A stretch of 7,763 nt of DNA from Hyphomicrobiales bacterium (GTDB lineage Bacteria; Pseudomonadota; Alphaproteobacteria; Rhizobiales; Beijerinckiaceae), in the NCBI GenBank assembly GCA_003567055.1, contig PXAW01000074.1:1-7763 (forward strand), in the 5' to 3' direction. Positions 1-6,342 of the stretch are shown here, piece by piece. The translations under genes and the position numbers were made by a program. Every line of letters begins with the position of its first letter. The first letter of the stretch is position 1. The notes beneath the pieces are model-generated. The model was not told the origin of the DNA and made no database searches. It saw nothing but the letters and a program-made list of their open reading frames with translations.

Positions 1-133
1 CATCCCATCCCGACGGGGTGCGCAACCGGATATCGAGGCCGCGCCCGTTCACGGATTTCGCCTCCCAGGCGAAGCTGTAGGGGCCGCTCGTGCCCGTCAC
101 ACGGGCAAAGCCGGTCATGCTCGCAATGGTCAT
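1..133 (-). CDS. yicC: YicC-family endoribonuclease, N-terminal part (runs off left edge)
   Basis: Only the first 44 codons are present. The peptide begins MTIASMTGFAR, and around residues 24-37 reads WEAKSVNGRGLDIRLR. This matches the YicC/YloC N-terminal pattern, in which SMTGFAR is followed by a strand containing E-[IVM]-[RK]-S-V-N-x-R-x-L-[DE]. Family members are about 290 aa; E. coli YicC has been described as an endoribonuclease acting on RNA, which is family knowledge and not shown here. The start at 133 is preceded by GGGAGG (141-146 on the plus strand) with a 7-nt spacer, a good Shine-Dalgarno. An in-frame ATG at 118 would begin right at MTGFAR and lacks that spacing. About 180 bp separate it from the next minus-strand gene, so it probably has its own promoter in 134-314. 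Confidence 0.85.
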   Translation of the reverse strand, partial: MTIASMTGFARVTGTSGPYSFAWEAKSVNGRGLDIRLRTPSGWD

Positions 134-314
134 TCAACCGCCTCCCGGATGCGCTGCACGGATCTGCGTCGTCATCGCCGACATGATCGTCATCGGTGAC
201 ACGGCGCTTTTGCACCGGCGGCGGTGCCGAGGCAAGCCGACCGTATTGCCGGAACCCTCGAGAGCGGACATGCAGCGGGCATGAGCGACCCGGGCGCGCT
301 CAATCCGGGTGCGC

Positions 315-575
315 TCAATGGCGTGGCGCGACCGAGAAACCGCCGGCGCGGATGCGATCGGGCAGGCCCTGCGCGAATTCCGCCGCCGCCTCCTCACCAT
401 AGGTGGCGACGAGCTCCTGAAAGGCGGCGAAGATCGCGGCCTGCGCCATGCAATCGGCATCGAGACCGTCGAGCTGCGCTTCGGCGAAGGCTTCGGTGAC
501 ATAACCGAGCGCCATGCGCTTTTCTTCGGCGACGTCGTTGATCGGTGCCGGCCGATAATCGTAATCTTCAAGCAT
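315..575 (-). CDS. Small conserved-looking hypothetical protein (86 aa)
   Basis: Not recognised as a named family. It encodes 86 aa beginning MLEDYDYRPAPINDV, acidic and Ala-rich, with no signal peptide or membrane segment, so it is probably cytosolic. The middle (about residues 16-75) looks like amphipathic helices, for example VTEAFAEAQLDGLDAD and MAQAAIFAAFQELVATYGEEAAAEFAQGL. I chose ATG 575; a purine-rich stretch containing GGGAG lies about 12 nt upstream, a rather long spacer. The frame also has a GTG at 602, but it would place that purine-rich stretch inside the coding region. Codon use fits a high-GC genome. No neighbour suggests a function: yicC lies downstream and the TIGR02301-type gene upstream, each with a gap. 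Confidence 0.7.
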   Translation of the reverse strand: MLEDYDYRPAPINDVAEEKRMALGYVTEAFAEAQLDGLDADCMAQAAIFAAFQELVATYGEEAAAEFAQGLPDRIRAGGFSVAPRH

Positions 576-646
576 GAAACCGTGTCTCTCCCACCTTCCC
601 ACAGGCGCGACCTTAGAGCCGGTATCTGCCGGCTTCCAGTCTCGCC

Positions 647-661
647 TTACGAAAAGGTTAA
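647..661 (-). promoter_or_regulatory. Imperfect CtrA-like site upstream of the 86-aa gene
   Basis: On the minus strand this reads TTAA-N7-GTAA, one base from the CtrA consensus TTAA-N7-TTAA. It lies about 70 bp upstream of ATG 575 in the 155-bp gap 576-730. A near-match could be chance, and no convincing -10 hexamer was found at the right distance. A short dyad (AGCCGG, 6-nt loop, CCGGCT, at 617-634) sits between this site and the gene. Confidence 0.2.
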
Positions 662-730
662 TGCGACCCGCTTGTTTTGTGGAAAAGGCCTGACGCTACG
701 GCAGGATCAGCGGCGCCACCGCAGCGCGTG

Positions 731-1123
731 TCAGTTTCCGTAGCGTGTCGCGATCATGCCGGCGAGCGCATTGCCTTCCTCCAGAAAGCGCGCGATGGCG
801 ATTTCTGCCGCAGGGGTACAGCGCCGGTAGGTCAGCGCGAAGGCCGCGTAACCACGATTATAGGCGCCGGCCAGGCGCTCGGCACGCTCCGGCCCCTCCG
901 CTTCCAGCAGATCCTGCATGCGTTCGGGCCATTGCGCGGCATCATCCGCTTCACACAGGCCGCGCAGGAAGGCGAGCGAGCCCATCACCTCCGCCAGACG
1001 CATGAGATCGGCCTCATAGGCCGGCGGTCGGGACGGTGCGTCGTCCTGCGCCGATCCTGCGACCAGCCCTGTGAGCAGAATCGCGGCGGTGACGGCGCAT
1101 ATGCCTGCCAGGCGCCTCAGCAT
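731..1123 (-). CDS. TIGR02301 (DUF2385) family secreted protein
   Basis: This 130-aa protein has an N-terminal signal peptide: MLRR, a hydrophobic core at about residues 5-23, then Gly-Ser-Ala-Gln near a likely cleavage site. The mature part is helical with the spaced pattern LRGLCEA ... W...M..LLEAE ... AYNRGYAAFALTYRRC ... FLEEGNALAGMIATRY, which I recognise as the TIGR02301/DUF2385 family of alphaproteobacteria. The two cysteines (in LCEA and YRRC) could form a disulfide in the periplasm. Function is unknown. The start at 1123 overlaps the end of the upstream NUDIX gene as ATGCTGA, and no independent Shine-Dalgarno precedes it, so reinitiation by ribosomes leaving the NUDIX gene is likely. 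The open frame extends upstream to 1264, but that part is out-of-frame NUDIX coding sequence. Confidence 0.82.
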   Translation of the reverse strand: MLRRLAGICAVTAAILLTGLVAGSAQDDAPSRPPAYEADLMRLAEVMGSLAFLRGLCEADDAAQWPERMQDLLEAEGPERAERLAGAYNRGYAAFALTYRRCTPAAEIAIARFLEEGNALAGMIATRYGN

Positions 1124-1599
1124 GGCTGTTGCCGCGCGAGAGCAATGGCGCCCTCGACGATCCGCGCGAGATGCGGCGTCGTCGGCAACTCGGCGAGCCT
1201 TTCGGGATCGGCCCAGATGACGGCGCCGGCTTCCGGCCCGGTACGCGGCTCGCCCGCGACCCATTGCGCCGCATGGGCGCAGATCACGTAATGCACGCGC
1301 ACCGCGCCGTCATCGTCGTGCTCGATCACCTCGATCGGGCAGACGAGGCCGAGAATCCGGGCCGTGACGCCGACTTCCTCATGCAATTCGCGCAGAGCCG
1401 CCTCGGCCAGGGTCTCGCCCGGCTCCACCAGCCCGCCGGGCAGCGTGTAGAGATGATTCATCGGCGGGCGGGTGCGTGTCGCGAGCAGCACCCGGCCCTC
1501 GCGCAGCACGCAGATGCTCGCGGCCAGCAGCGGATTTGCGGGATAGTCACGCTGCACCGACACGATTGCCATCCCTCCATTGCTGCGCTTTGTGCGCAT
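1117..1599 (-). CDS. NUDIX hydrolase
   Basis: A 160-aa protein with a complete Nudix box at residues 56-78, fitting G-x5-E-x7-R-E-U-x-E-E-x-G-U exactly: G56, E62, R70, E71, E74, E75, G77. The glutamates bind the divalent metal used to cleave nucleoside diphosphates linked to another moiety. Before the box, YPANPLLAASICVLREGRVLLATR is the usual first strand pair. The substrate cannot be told; general members are ADP-ribose, (d)NTP or ADP-sugar pyrophosphatases. I chose ATG 1599 because GGAAGG (1606-1611) sits 6 nt upstream. An ATG at 1572 is a plausible alternative by length, but its GGAGGG abuts the codon with no spacer. It forms a two-gene unit with the overlapping TIGR02301-type gene. Confidence 0.9.
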   Translation of the reverse strand: MRTKRSNGGMAIVSVQRDYPANPLLAASICVLREGRVLLATRTRPPMNHLYTLPGGLVEPGETLAEAALRELHEEVGVTARILGLVCPIEVIEHDDDGAVRVHYVICAHAAQWVAGEPRTGPEAGAVIWADPERLAELPTTPHLARIVEGAIALARQQPC

Positions 1600-1721
1600 C
1601 CGCCACCTTCCGCCGGCAGCATCGCACCGAGGGGAAAGCATCGACCATGCGGATGTTTTCGCAAAGCCGCGAGGCGCCGACAAGGACGTATTGCCGCGCA
1701 TGGCCGTGCCATGAACAAGCA

Positions 1722-1753
1722 AAAGCCCCGTCGTGGAGGGGCGACGGGGCTTT
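1722..1753 (-). terminator. Intrinsic terminator of the 81-aa gene
   Basis: A perfect 12-bp stem, AAAGCCCCGTCG (1722-1733) pairing with CGACGGGGCTTT (1742-1753), with an 8-nt loop. Read on the minus strand it ends GGGGCTTTTGCTTGTT, a usable T-rich tail. The plus-strand side ends CTTTCGCG and is weaker. It lies 43 bp beyond the stop of the 81-aa gene and insulates the NUDIX operon from it. Confidence 0.85.
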
Positions 1754-1796
1754 CGCGATACCGCCGGAGCGGCTGCCGTGACAGGCTGAAGGCGCC

Positions 1797-2042
1797 TTAC
1801 TTCACGAAGGGGAGGCGCGCATCGTCGCCGAGGCGCATCTTGCGATACTCTTCGCTGGTGACGATGGATTCGTAGAGATGCGGGGCGTAGAGCATCAGCT
1901 CACGCTCGAAACGACGCATCTGGGCGCGCTCGAGACCGTTGAGCAGGCGCTGGAAGAAACCCTTGCGGACGGGCGCTGCCGGGGTTTCGGTGGCAGCGGC
2001 ATCGGCGGTAGGGGCATTCGGATAATTGAGGGCATAGGCCAT
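1797..2042 (-). CDS. Small hypothetical protein (81 aa), probable single-gene transcript
   Basis: I do not recognise a named family. The 81-aa protein has a flexible Ala/Pro/Thr-rich N-terminus (residues 1-25), then a basic amphipathic helix, RKGFFQRLLNGLERAQMRRFERELMLY (about 26-52), and a polar tail ending in LPFVK. The helix-plus-basic architecture loosely resembles DUF1127-like short proteins of alphaproteobacteria, but the match is not good enough to assign. AGGAG (2051-2055) lies 8 nt before ATG, a strong ribosome binding site, and the gene ends just before a 12-bp intrinsic terminator. Together these argue for a real, well-translated gene. No signal peptide is present. The promoter should lie in 2060-2180; a TATATT on the minus strand near 2109-2114 is a possible -10. 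Confidence 0.78.
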   Translation of the reverse strand: MAYALNYPNAPTADAAATETPAAPVRKGFFQRLLNGLERAQMRRFERELMLYAPHLYESIVTSEEYRKMRLGDDARLPFVK

Positions 2043-2157
2043 GGGGACATCTCCTGAGCTGGTTACGCTCTGATCGTTCCCGAGCGTTTCCGTTGTCGTT
2101 GCATAGCAATATAAGTCAGCATGCCTGTCCTAGCTATGGAGTTTGAAGCATGTTTGC

Positions 2158-2174
2158 CATGCGCTGAACGCATG
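2158..2174. repeat. 17-bp dyad in the divergent intergenic region
   Basis: CATGCG, a 5-nt spacer and CGCATG form a perfect 6-bp inverted repeat. It abuts a second, overlapping dyad, GCATG-N5-CATGC (2148-2162). Such arrangements are typical of dimeric regulator operators, but no regulator can be named. Confidence 0.35.
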
Positions 2175-2354
2175 CATCGGGGTGTTTACTCTTTATTGAT
2201 CCCGTTTGGCGCATGACGCAGCACGCTGCCGACAAAAGCGGCAGGCCGGAGCCGCATCTGCTACGTTGCAGTGCAGCATGCGCCCGGATTATCGTCATCC
2301 GGATTTCATTCCCGGGTCATTCGGCGTGACGGTCATGCCCGTTGCGGTCTGATC

Positions 2355-2397
2355 GCGATCTTGTATCTGCCGCGCAGGCGATCTTGCATCCGCCGCG
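2355..2397 (+). repeat. Imperfect 20-bp direct repeat upstream of the aminopeptidase
   Basis: GCGATCTTGTATCTGCCGCG (2355-2374) and GCGATCTTGCATCCGCCGCG (2378-2397) agree at 18 of 20 positions, with starts 23 bp apart, about two helical turns. The second copy ends 47 bp before GTG 2445. It could be a tandem operator or a local duplication. Confidence 0.6.
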
Positions 2398-2444
2398 TAT
2401 ACGACCCAGAACAGGGCGAGGCATCGAAGCAGATGAGGTCTTTC

Positions 2445-4271
2445 GTGAGTGGTCCGTTCCAGACTTTCGACGATCCCGTGGCCGGCGGACGCGATCCGGG
2501 GCGGCTTGCCCGCCTGCGCGCATCGCTCGAATCACGCAGCCTGAACGCCTTCATCATTCCCCGCGCCGATGCGCATCAATCCGAATATACGCCGCCGCAT
2601 GACGAGCGGCTGGCATGGCTGACGGGATTCACCGGCTCGGCGGGTCTCGCCATCGTGCTTGCAGGCGAAGCCGCACTGTTCACCGACGGGCGCTACACCC
2701 TGCAGGCGCCGCAGCAGATCGACATGACGCAATGGCAGGTCGTCGATTCGACCCGCACCAGACCCTTCGCCTGGCTTGCCGAGCGCCTCGGCAAGGGCGA
2801 TGTCGTCGGCTTCGACCCGTGGTTGATGACCGCGCGGGACGTGGCGCGGCTGCGCCGGGAGATCGAGGCCGTCGGCGCCGCGTTGCAGGCAATACCGGAT
2901 AATCCGCTCGACGCGCTCTGGGAGGACCAGCCGCCCCCGCCACAGGCCCTGCTGTGGGCGCATGATCCGGATCTGACGGGTGAGAGCGTCACGGAAAAGC
3001 TCGCGCGGATCCGTACGGCGATCGGTGAGGCGCGCTGCGATGCGCTCGTCGTCAGCGACCCGCATAATCTGTGCTGGGCTTTCAATCTGCGCGGCGCGGA
3101 TGTCGCGCATACGCCGATCGTGCTCGGCTTTGCCGTGATCCCCGCCGAAGGCCGTCCGGTTCTCTTCATCGCGGGCGGCAAGCTCGATGCGGCGATGCGC
3201 GCGGCGATATCCGAACATGCCGATCTCGCCGAGCCTGATTCGCTGCTCGAAACCCTTACGGCCCGCGCCTCCGGCGGCGCGAAGCTGCGCATCGACAGCG
3301 CCACCGGCGCGGAGATCCTGCGCGAGACGGTGCTCGCGGGTGGCGGCGAGGCCGATGTCGCGGCTGATCCGATCACGCTGATGAAGGCCCGCAAGAACCC
3401 GGTCGAGATCGCCGGCAGCCGGGAGGCGCATCTGCGTGACGGTGTCGCGATCGCGCGTTTCCTCGCCTGGTTTGCCGATACCGCCCCGCGCGGCGGGCTC
3501 ACCGAGATCGACGCCGTGCGCAGGCTTGAAGAGATGCGTGCGCAGACCAATGCGCTCGTCGACATCTCCTTTCCCACCATTGCCGGGGCCGGCCCCAACG
3601 GGGCGATCGTGCATTACCGGGTCAGCACGCAGAGCAACCGGGAGATCGGGACGGGGGAGCTTTTCCTGATCGATTCGGGCGCGCAATACAATGATGGCAC
3701 CACCGATATCACCCGCACGCTGGTCACCGGTGAGCCGACACCGGAGATGCGTGCGCATTACACCCGCGTGCTGAAGGGGCATATCGCCATCGCCCGCGCC
3801 GTCTTCCCCAGAGGGACGACGGGTGCGCAGATCGATGCGCTGGCGCGGCTGCCGCTCTGGGAGGCCGGGCTCGATTTCGACCACGGCACCGGCCACGGCG
3901 TCGGCAGCTTCCTCTCCGTGCATGAAGGCCCGCAGCGGATTTCCAAGGCGGGCACTGTCGCGCTGGATCCGGGGATGATCCTCTCCAACGAGCCGGGCTA
4001 CTACAAGGCCGGCGCCTACGGCATCCGTCTGGAAAATCTGCTCCTGGTGGAGCCGCGCGAGATCGCCGGGGCAGAGCGCGAGATGCTCGGATTCGAAACC
4101 CTCACCCTCGCGCCGTTCGAGCGCCGGCTGATCGAGACCGCCCTGCTGGGGCGCAGCGAGCGCGCCTGGATCGATGCCTATCACGCCCGCGTCTGGGAGA
4201 AACTCGCCCTATCGGTCGACGACGCCACCCGCGCCTGGCTCGAAGGCGCGACGCGACCGCTGGCGGTGTGA
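2445..4271 (+). CDS. Xaa-Pro aminopeptidase, M24B family (APP1-type, three-domain)
   Basis: A 608-aa cytosolic metalloaminopeptidase expected to remove the N-terminal residue from peptides with proline in position 2. The architecture is creatinase-like domain 1 (about 15-150, with FTGSAG at 62-67), domain 2 (about 165-325), the pita-bread peptidase domain (about 325-545) and a C-terminal M24 extension. All five metal ligands are visible: D410 (LIDSG), D421 (TTDITRT), H484 (GHGVG), E516 (SNEPGYY) and E530 (RLENL). The supporting histidines H390 (VHYR) and H493 (HEGP) are also present. Size and motifs match bacterial homologues of human XPNPEP1, not the shorter PepP. I chose GTG 2445 because GAGGT (2435-2439) lies 5 nt upstream and the N-terminus becomes MSGPFQTFDDP, as in relatives. 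ATG 2433 would add four residues and has only a distant GAGG. No terminator is seen before the next gene, 121 bp on. Confidence 0.95.
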   Translation: MSGPFQTFDDPVAGGRDPGRLARLRASLESRSLNAFIIPRADAHQSEYTPPHDERLAWLTGFTGSAGLAIVLAGEAALFTDGRYTLQAPQQIDMTQWQVVDSTRTRPFAWLAERLGKGDVVGFDPWLMTARDVARLRREIEAVGAALQAIPDNPLDALWEDQPPPPQALLWAHDPDLTGESVTEKLARIRTAIGEARCDALVVSDPHNLCWAFNLRGADVAHTPIVLGFAVIPAEGRPVLFIAGGKLDAAMRAAISEHADLAEPDSLLETLTARASGGAKLRIDSATGAEILRETVLAGGGEADVAADPITLMKARKNPVEIAGSREAHLRDGVAIARFLAWFADTAPRGGLTEIDAVRRLEEMRAQTNALVDISFPTIAGAGPNGAIVHYRVSTQSNREIGTGELFLIDSGAQYNDGTTDITRTLVTGEPTPEMRAHYTRVLKGHIAIARAVFPRGTTGAQIDALARLPLWEAGLDFDHGTGHGVGSFLSVHEGPQRISKAGTVALDPGMILSNEPGYYKAGAYGIRLENLLLVEPREIAGAEREMLGFETLTLAPFERRLIETALLGRSERAWIDAYHARVWEKLALSVDDATRAWLEGATRPLAV

Positions 4272-4392
4272 GGCTTCCGAACCGGTGGCGCGATCGGTCG
4301 ATGGCGCACACGGCCTTTGGCCTGTTCGCCCTGTGCGGCGCGCGCTACGGCGCGTAAACTCTCATGCATCAGGCATCAGCGCCGGAGGCGAC

Positions 4393-5262
4393 ATGGACAA
4401 GGGCATCACTCCCGATCTTTCGGGCAAGACCATCGCGATCATAGCGCCGGGCAATATGGGCGCCGGCCTCGCAGCCCGTGCCCGCGATGCGGGCTTCACC
4501 GTACGTACATTGCTGGCCGGGCGCGGCGAGGCGACGCTCGGTCGCGCCCGCGATGCCGGCATGCAGGACGCCTCCCCGCAGGAAATCGCCGCCTGTCCCG
4601 TCATTCTCTCCGTGGTGCCGCCGGGGCGGGCCCATGCGCTCGCACGCGACCTCGCCCCGGCTCTCGCCGCGGCGCCGGTCAAGCCGCTCTATGTCGATTG
4701 CAACGCGGTCTCGCCCGAGACTGTGAAAGCGATCGGCGAGACGGTCACGGCGACGGGGGCGGCTTTCGCGGATGCCGGGATCATCGGCCTGCCGCCGGCT
4801 GCCGATGGCCCGCTTCCGGTGATCTATGCCAGCGGTGAGGCCGCGCCCGGGCTGGCTGCGCTGAACCATGCCGGCCTCGACATCCGTGTGCTCGACGGCC
4901 CCGTCGGCGCCGCCTCGACCCTGAAGATGTGCTATGCGGGCATCGGCAAGGGGCTGACGGCGCTCGCCTCCGCCATGATTCTCGCGGCAGATCGTGCGGG
5001 TGCCGGTGAGGCCCTGCGTGCGGAGATGGAGCGCAGCCAGAAGGTGCTGCTGGGGCGTCTCGACGGCAGCATTCCCGACATGTTTCCCAAAGCCTATCGC
5101 TGGGTCGCCGAGATGGAGGAGATCGCCGGTTTTCTGGGTGAGGAGCGGCCCGAATCCGGGATTTATCGCGGCATGGCGGGCTTCTATGATCGCCTCGCCG
5201 GAGACTTCGATGCGCAGGGCCCGGAGATCGCGGCGCTGAAGCGGTTTCTCGGCAAGGCGTGA
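4393..5262 (+). CDS. NAD(P)-binding oxidoreductase with DUF1932 domain (6PGDH-like)
   Basis: A 289-aa protein of the beta-hydroxyacid dehydrogenase/6-phosphogluconate dehydrogenase-like superfamily. An N-terminal Rossmann fold starts near residue 12, with IAIIAPGNMGAGLA carrying the dinucleotide loop APGNMG (18-23) in place of GxGxxG. DCNAVSPET (102-110) is the usual strand-end motif. The C-terminal part, from GPVGAASTLKMCYAGIGKG onward, with PKAYRWVAEMEEI and YRGMAGFYDRLA, matches DUF1932. K178 occupies the catalytic-lysine position, but the fourth residue after it is Ala, not the Asn typical of 3-hydroxyisobutyrate dehydrogenases. The substrate is unknown. ATG 4393 has GGAGG at 4384-4388, 4 nt upstream. 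It may be cotranscribed with the aminopeptidase or have its own promoter in the 121-bp gap. Confidence 0.88.
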   Translation: MDKGITPDLSGKTIAIIAPGNMGAGLAARARDAGFTVRTLLAGRGEATLGRARDAGMQDASPQEIAACPVILSVVPPGRAHALARDLAPALAAAPVKPLYVDCNAVSPETVKAIGETVTATGAAFADAGIIGLPPAADGPLPVIYASGEAAPGLAALNHAGLDIRVLDGPVGAASTLKMCYAGIGKGLTALASAMILAADRAGAGEALRAEMERSQKVLLGRLDGSIPDMFPKAYRWVAEMEEIAGFLGEERPESGIYRGMAGFYDRLAGDFDAQGPEIAALKRFLGKA

Positions 5263-5264
5263 GA

Positions 5265-5298
5265 GCGGGACATCGCGACAAGCCGGCGGATGTCCCGC
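5265..5298 (+). terminator. Stem-loop just after the oxidoreductase stop
   Basis: GCGGGACATC (5265-5274) and GATGTCCCGC (5289-5298) form a perfect 10-bp stem with a 14-nt loop, beginning 3 nt after the stop codon. No T-tract follows, so it is not a canonical intrinsic terminator. It more likely marks or stabilises the transcript 3' end, or assists Rho-dependent termination. Confidence 0.5.
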
Positions 5299-5364
5299 AA
5301 GGCCGGCCAAGGTATTGGCGCGTAACAGATTTTATCCGATTCACCGTCTTTTCCGGCGGCCGTG

Positions 5365-5440
5365 TTGCGCGGCCACAAAACAGATGCATAAAGAAATTTT
5401 TTATGATATTTTTTGATTATGAGATATTATCTAAACGAAT
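5365..5440 (+). promoter_or_regulatory. AT-rich patch, possible promoter
   Basis: Bases 5381-5440 contain 12 G/C in 60 (20% GC), in sharp contrast to all surroundings. A possible promoter is TTGCGC (5365-5370), 16 nt, CATAAA (5387-5392); a TATGAT at 5402-5407 is another -10-like hexamer. Runs of six or more T occur twice. The patch covers the start of the plus-strand frame beginning at 5419. Promoter function is inferred from composition only. Confidence 0.35.
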
Positions 5441-6342
5441 ATCAGTATCGTATTCGCAGGCCTCGTCCACCACCCGGCCTCGGCCGCGAAGTCGTCGTAT
5501 CCGCGCCGGAGGAGACCGAAGCCTTCGAGCAGGCCCTGTGGCGCCAGACGCTGGCCCGCGCGATCCGGCAGGCCCGCCGGGAGGCGCAGGGGCGTAACGA
5601 TCCCGTGCTCAAGGAGAAGCTCCGCCGGCTCTACCGCACACTCTGGGGCGGCAGGCGGGTCTCGCCCGGGGCCGGCGATCCGGCCCTAGAGCGCGCCGCT
5701 GCCCGGCTGGCCGGCGAGCAGCGCCAGGCCGATCACCAGCACGAAAGCGGCAGCGGCGAGCTCGAAGCCCGAACCGACAACCACGCCCCGATCATTGCGC
5801 CCGCCGGCGATGCGCAGGGCGATGTCCTTCATGAAGACGGCGGTGAGCGCGATCACGCTCGTGGTGATGGCGGTGCCGACAGCCATGGCGAAGGTCGCGG
5901 CGATCCCGGCGCCGATGAGACCCTGCGAGGCGGCGAAGACGAGCAGGACGAGGGCACCGGCGCAGGGGCGCAGGCCGGCGGCGAAAACCACGCCGGCATA
6001 TTCGCGCCAGCGCCGCAGCCGCATGAATTCCTCGGGCGGGGGCAGATGCACGTGGTCGCATCCGGCGACGTTGTCGAGCCGCGCCCCGCGCCGGTGCAGG
6101 ATGAGATCGGTGAAGCGCCCGGCCTTGCGCCAGGTCAGCCAGAGCCCGAGCAGGGCGACGACGAGGAAACTCGCGAATTCGACCCGCCCCGTCAGCCGGT
6201 CCATACCGGTCGCGGTGAGGCTGAAGACCGCAAGCGCGGCGCCGACCATGGCGATGGCGACGACGGCCTGCAGGAAGGCGGCGGCGAAGCACAGGCCGAT
6301 CCCCCGCCGCAGAGCGCGCTCTTCCGCAACGAGATAAGCTGA
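5419..6342 (+). CDS. Doubtful hypothetical frame, overlapping the NicO gene antisense
   Basis: Not recognised. From ATG 5419 the frame encodes 307 aa. The first 15 codons are AT-rich (AGA, TAT, CTA, ATT). Then about 75 codons up to roughly 5690 have strongly G/C-ending codons and a protein-like Arg/Glu-rich helical stretch, APEETEAFEQALWRQTLARA followed by RQARREAQGR and DPVLKEKLRRLYRTLWGG. Everything after 5686 is antisense to the NicO gene and reads as low-complexity Glu/Gly/Asp/Arg sequence, which is probably not real protein. No Shine-Dalgarno precedes 5419, and a TTG at 5413 is another possible start. The likely reality is a short protein whose original 3' end was lost or frameshifted, or no gene at all. 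No competing frame of useful length covers 5440-5685 on the minus strand. Confidence 0.25.
   Translation: MRYYLNEYQYRIRRPRPPPGLGREVVVSAPEETEAFEQALWRQTLARAIRQARREAQGRNDPVLKEKLRRLYRTLWGGRRVSPGAGDPALERAAARLAGEQRQADHQHESGSGELEARTDNHAPIIAPAGDAQGDVLHEDGGERDHARGDGGADSHGEGRGDPGADETLRGGEDEQDEGTGAGAQAGGENHAGIFAPAPQPHEFLGRGQMHVVASGDVVEPRPAPVQDEIGEAPGLAPGQPEPEQGDDEETREFDPPRQPVHTGRGEAEDRKRGADHGDGDDGLQEGGGEAQADPPPQSALFRNEIS

Larger units (their letters stand above)
2043..2444. promoter_or_regulatory. Divergent intergenic region, 81-aa gene / aminopeptidase
   Basis: This 402-bp gap must hold the promoters of both diverging genes. It contains several relatively AT-rich stretches (around 2105-2117 and 2184-2200), six GCATG/CATGC cores between 2119 and 2281, a dyad at 2158-2174, a small hairpin CTGCCG-N7-CGGCAG at 2226-2244, and an imperfect 20-bp direct repeat at 2355-2397. 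A plus-strand open frame begins at GTG 2271 in frame with the peptidase, but its 58 extra residues look unlike a protein domain. I see no confident -35/-10 pair and no riboswitch. Confidence 0.45.

Noticed and set aside
134..571. 145-codon minus-strand frame across the 86-aa gene and the yicC upstream region
   Set aside because: Ser/Arg/Pro-rich shadow translation overlapping the better-supported 86-aa frame.
678..686. DnaA-box-like TGTGGAAAA
   Set aside because: A single site with one mismatch, no cluster and no AT-rich unwinding region beside it, so no replication origin can be claimed.
731..1264. Longer TIGR02301-type protein starting at 1264
   Set aside because: The extra 47 residues are Arg/Ala-rich out-of-frame NUDIX sequence and would bury the signal peptide that starts at 1123.
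2532..4184. 550-codon open frame on the minus strand
   Set aside because: It is fully antisense to the M24B aminopeptidase, whose catalytic motifs are all intact. Long antisense frames are expected in high-GC genes, and the translation matches no family I know.
4369..5310. 313-codon open frame on the minus strand
   Set aside because: Antisense to the oxidoreductase gene, which has a good ribosome binding site and clear domain motifs.
5259..5597. 112-codon plus-strand frame after the oxidoreductase
   Set aside because: It starts within the stop region of the previous gene, spans the stem-loop and the AT-rich patch, and its codon use is unlike the surrounding genes.
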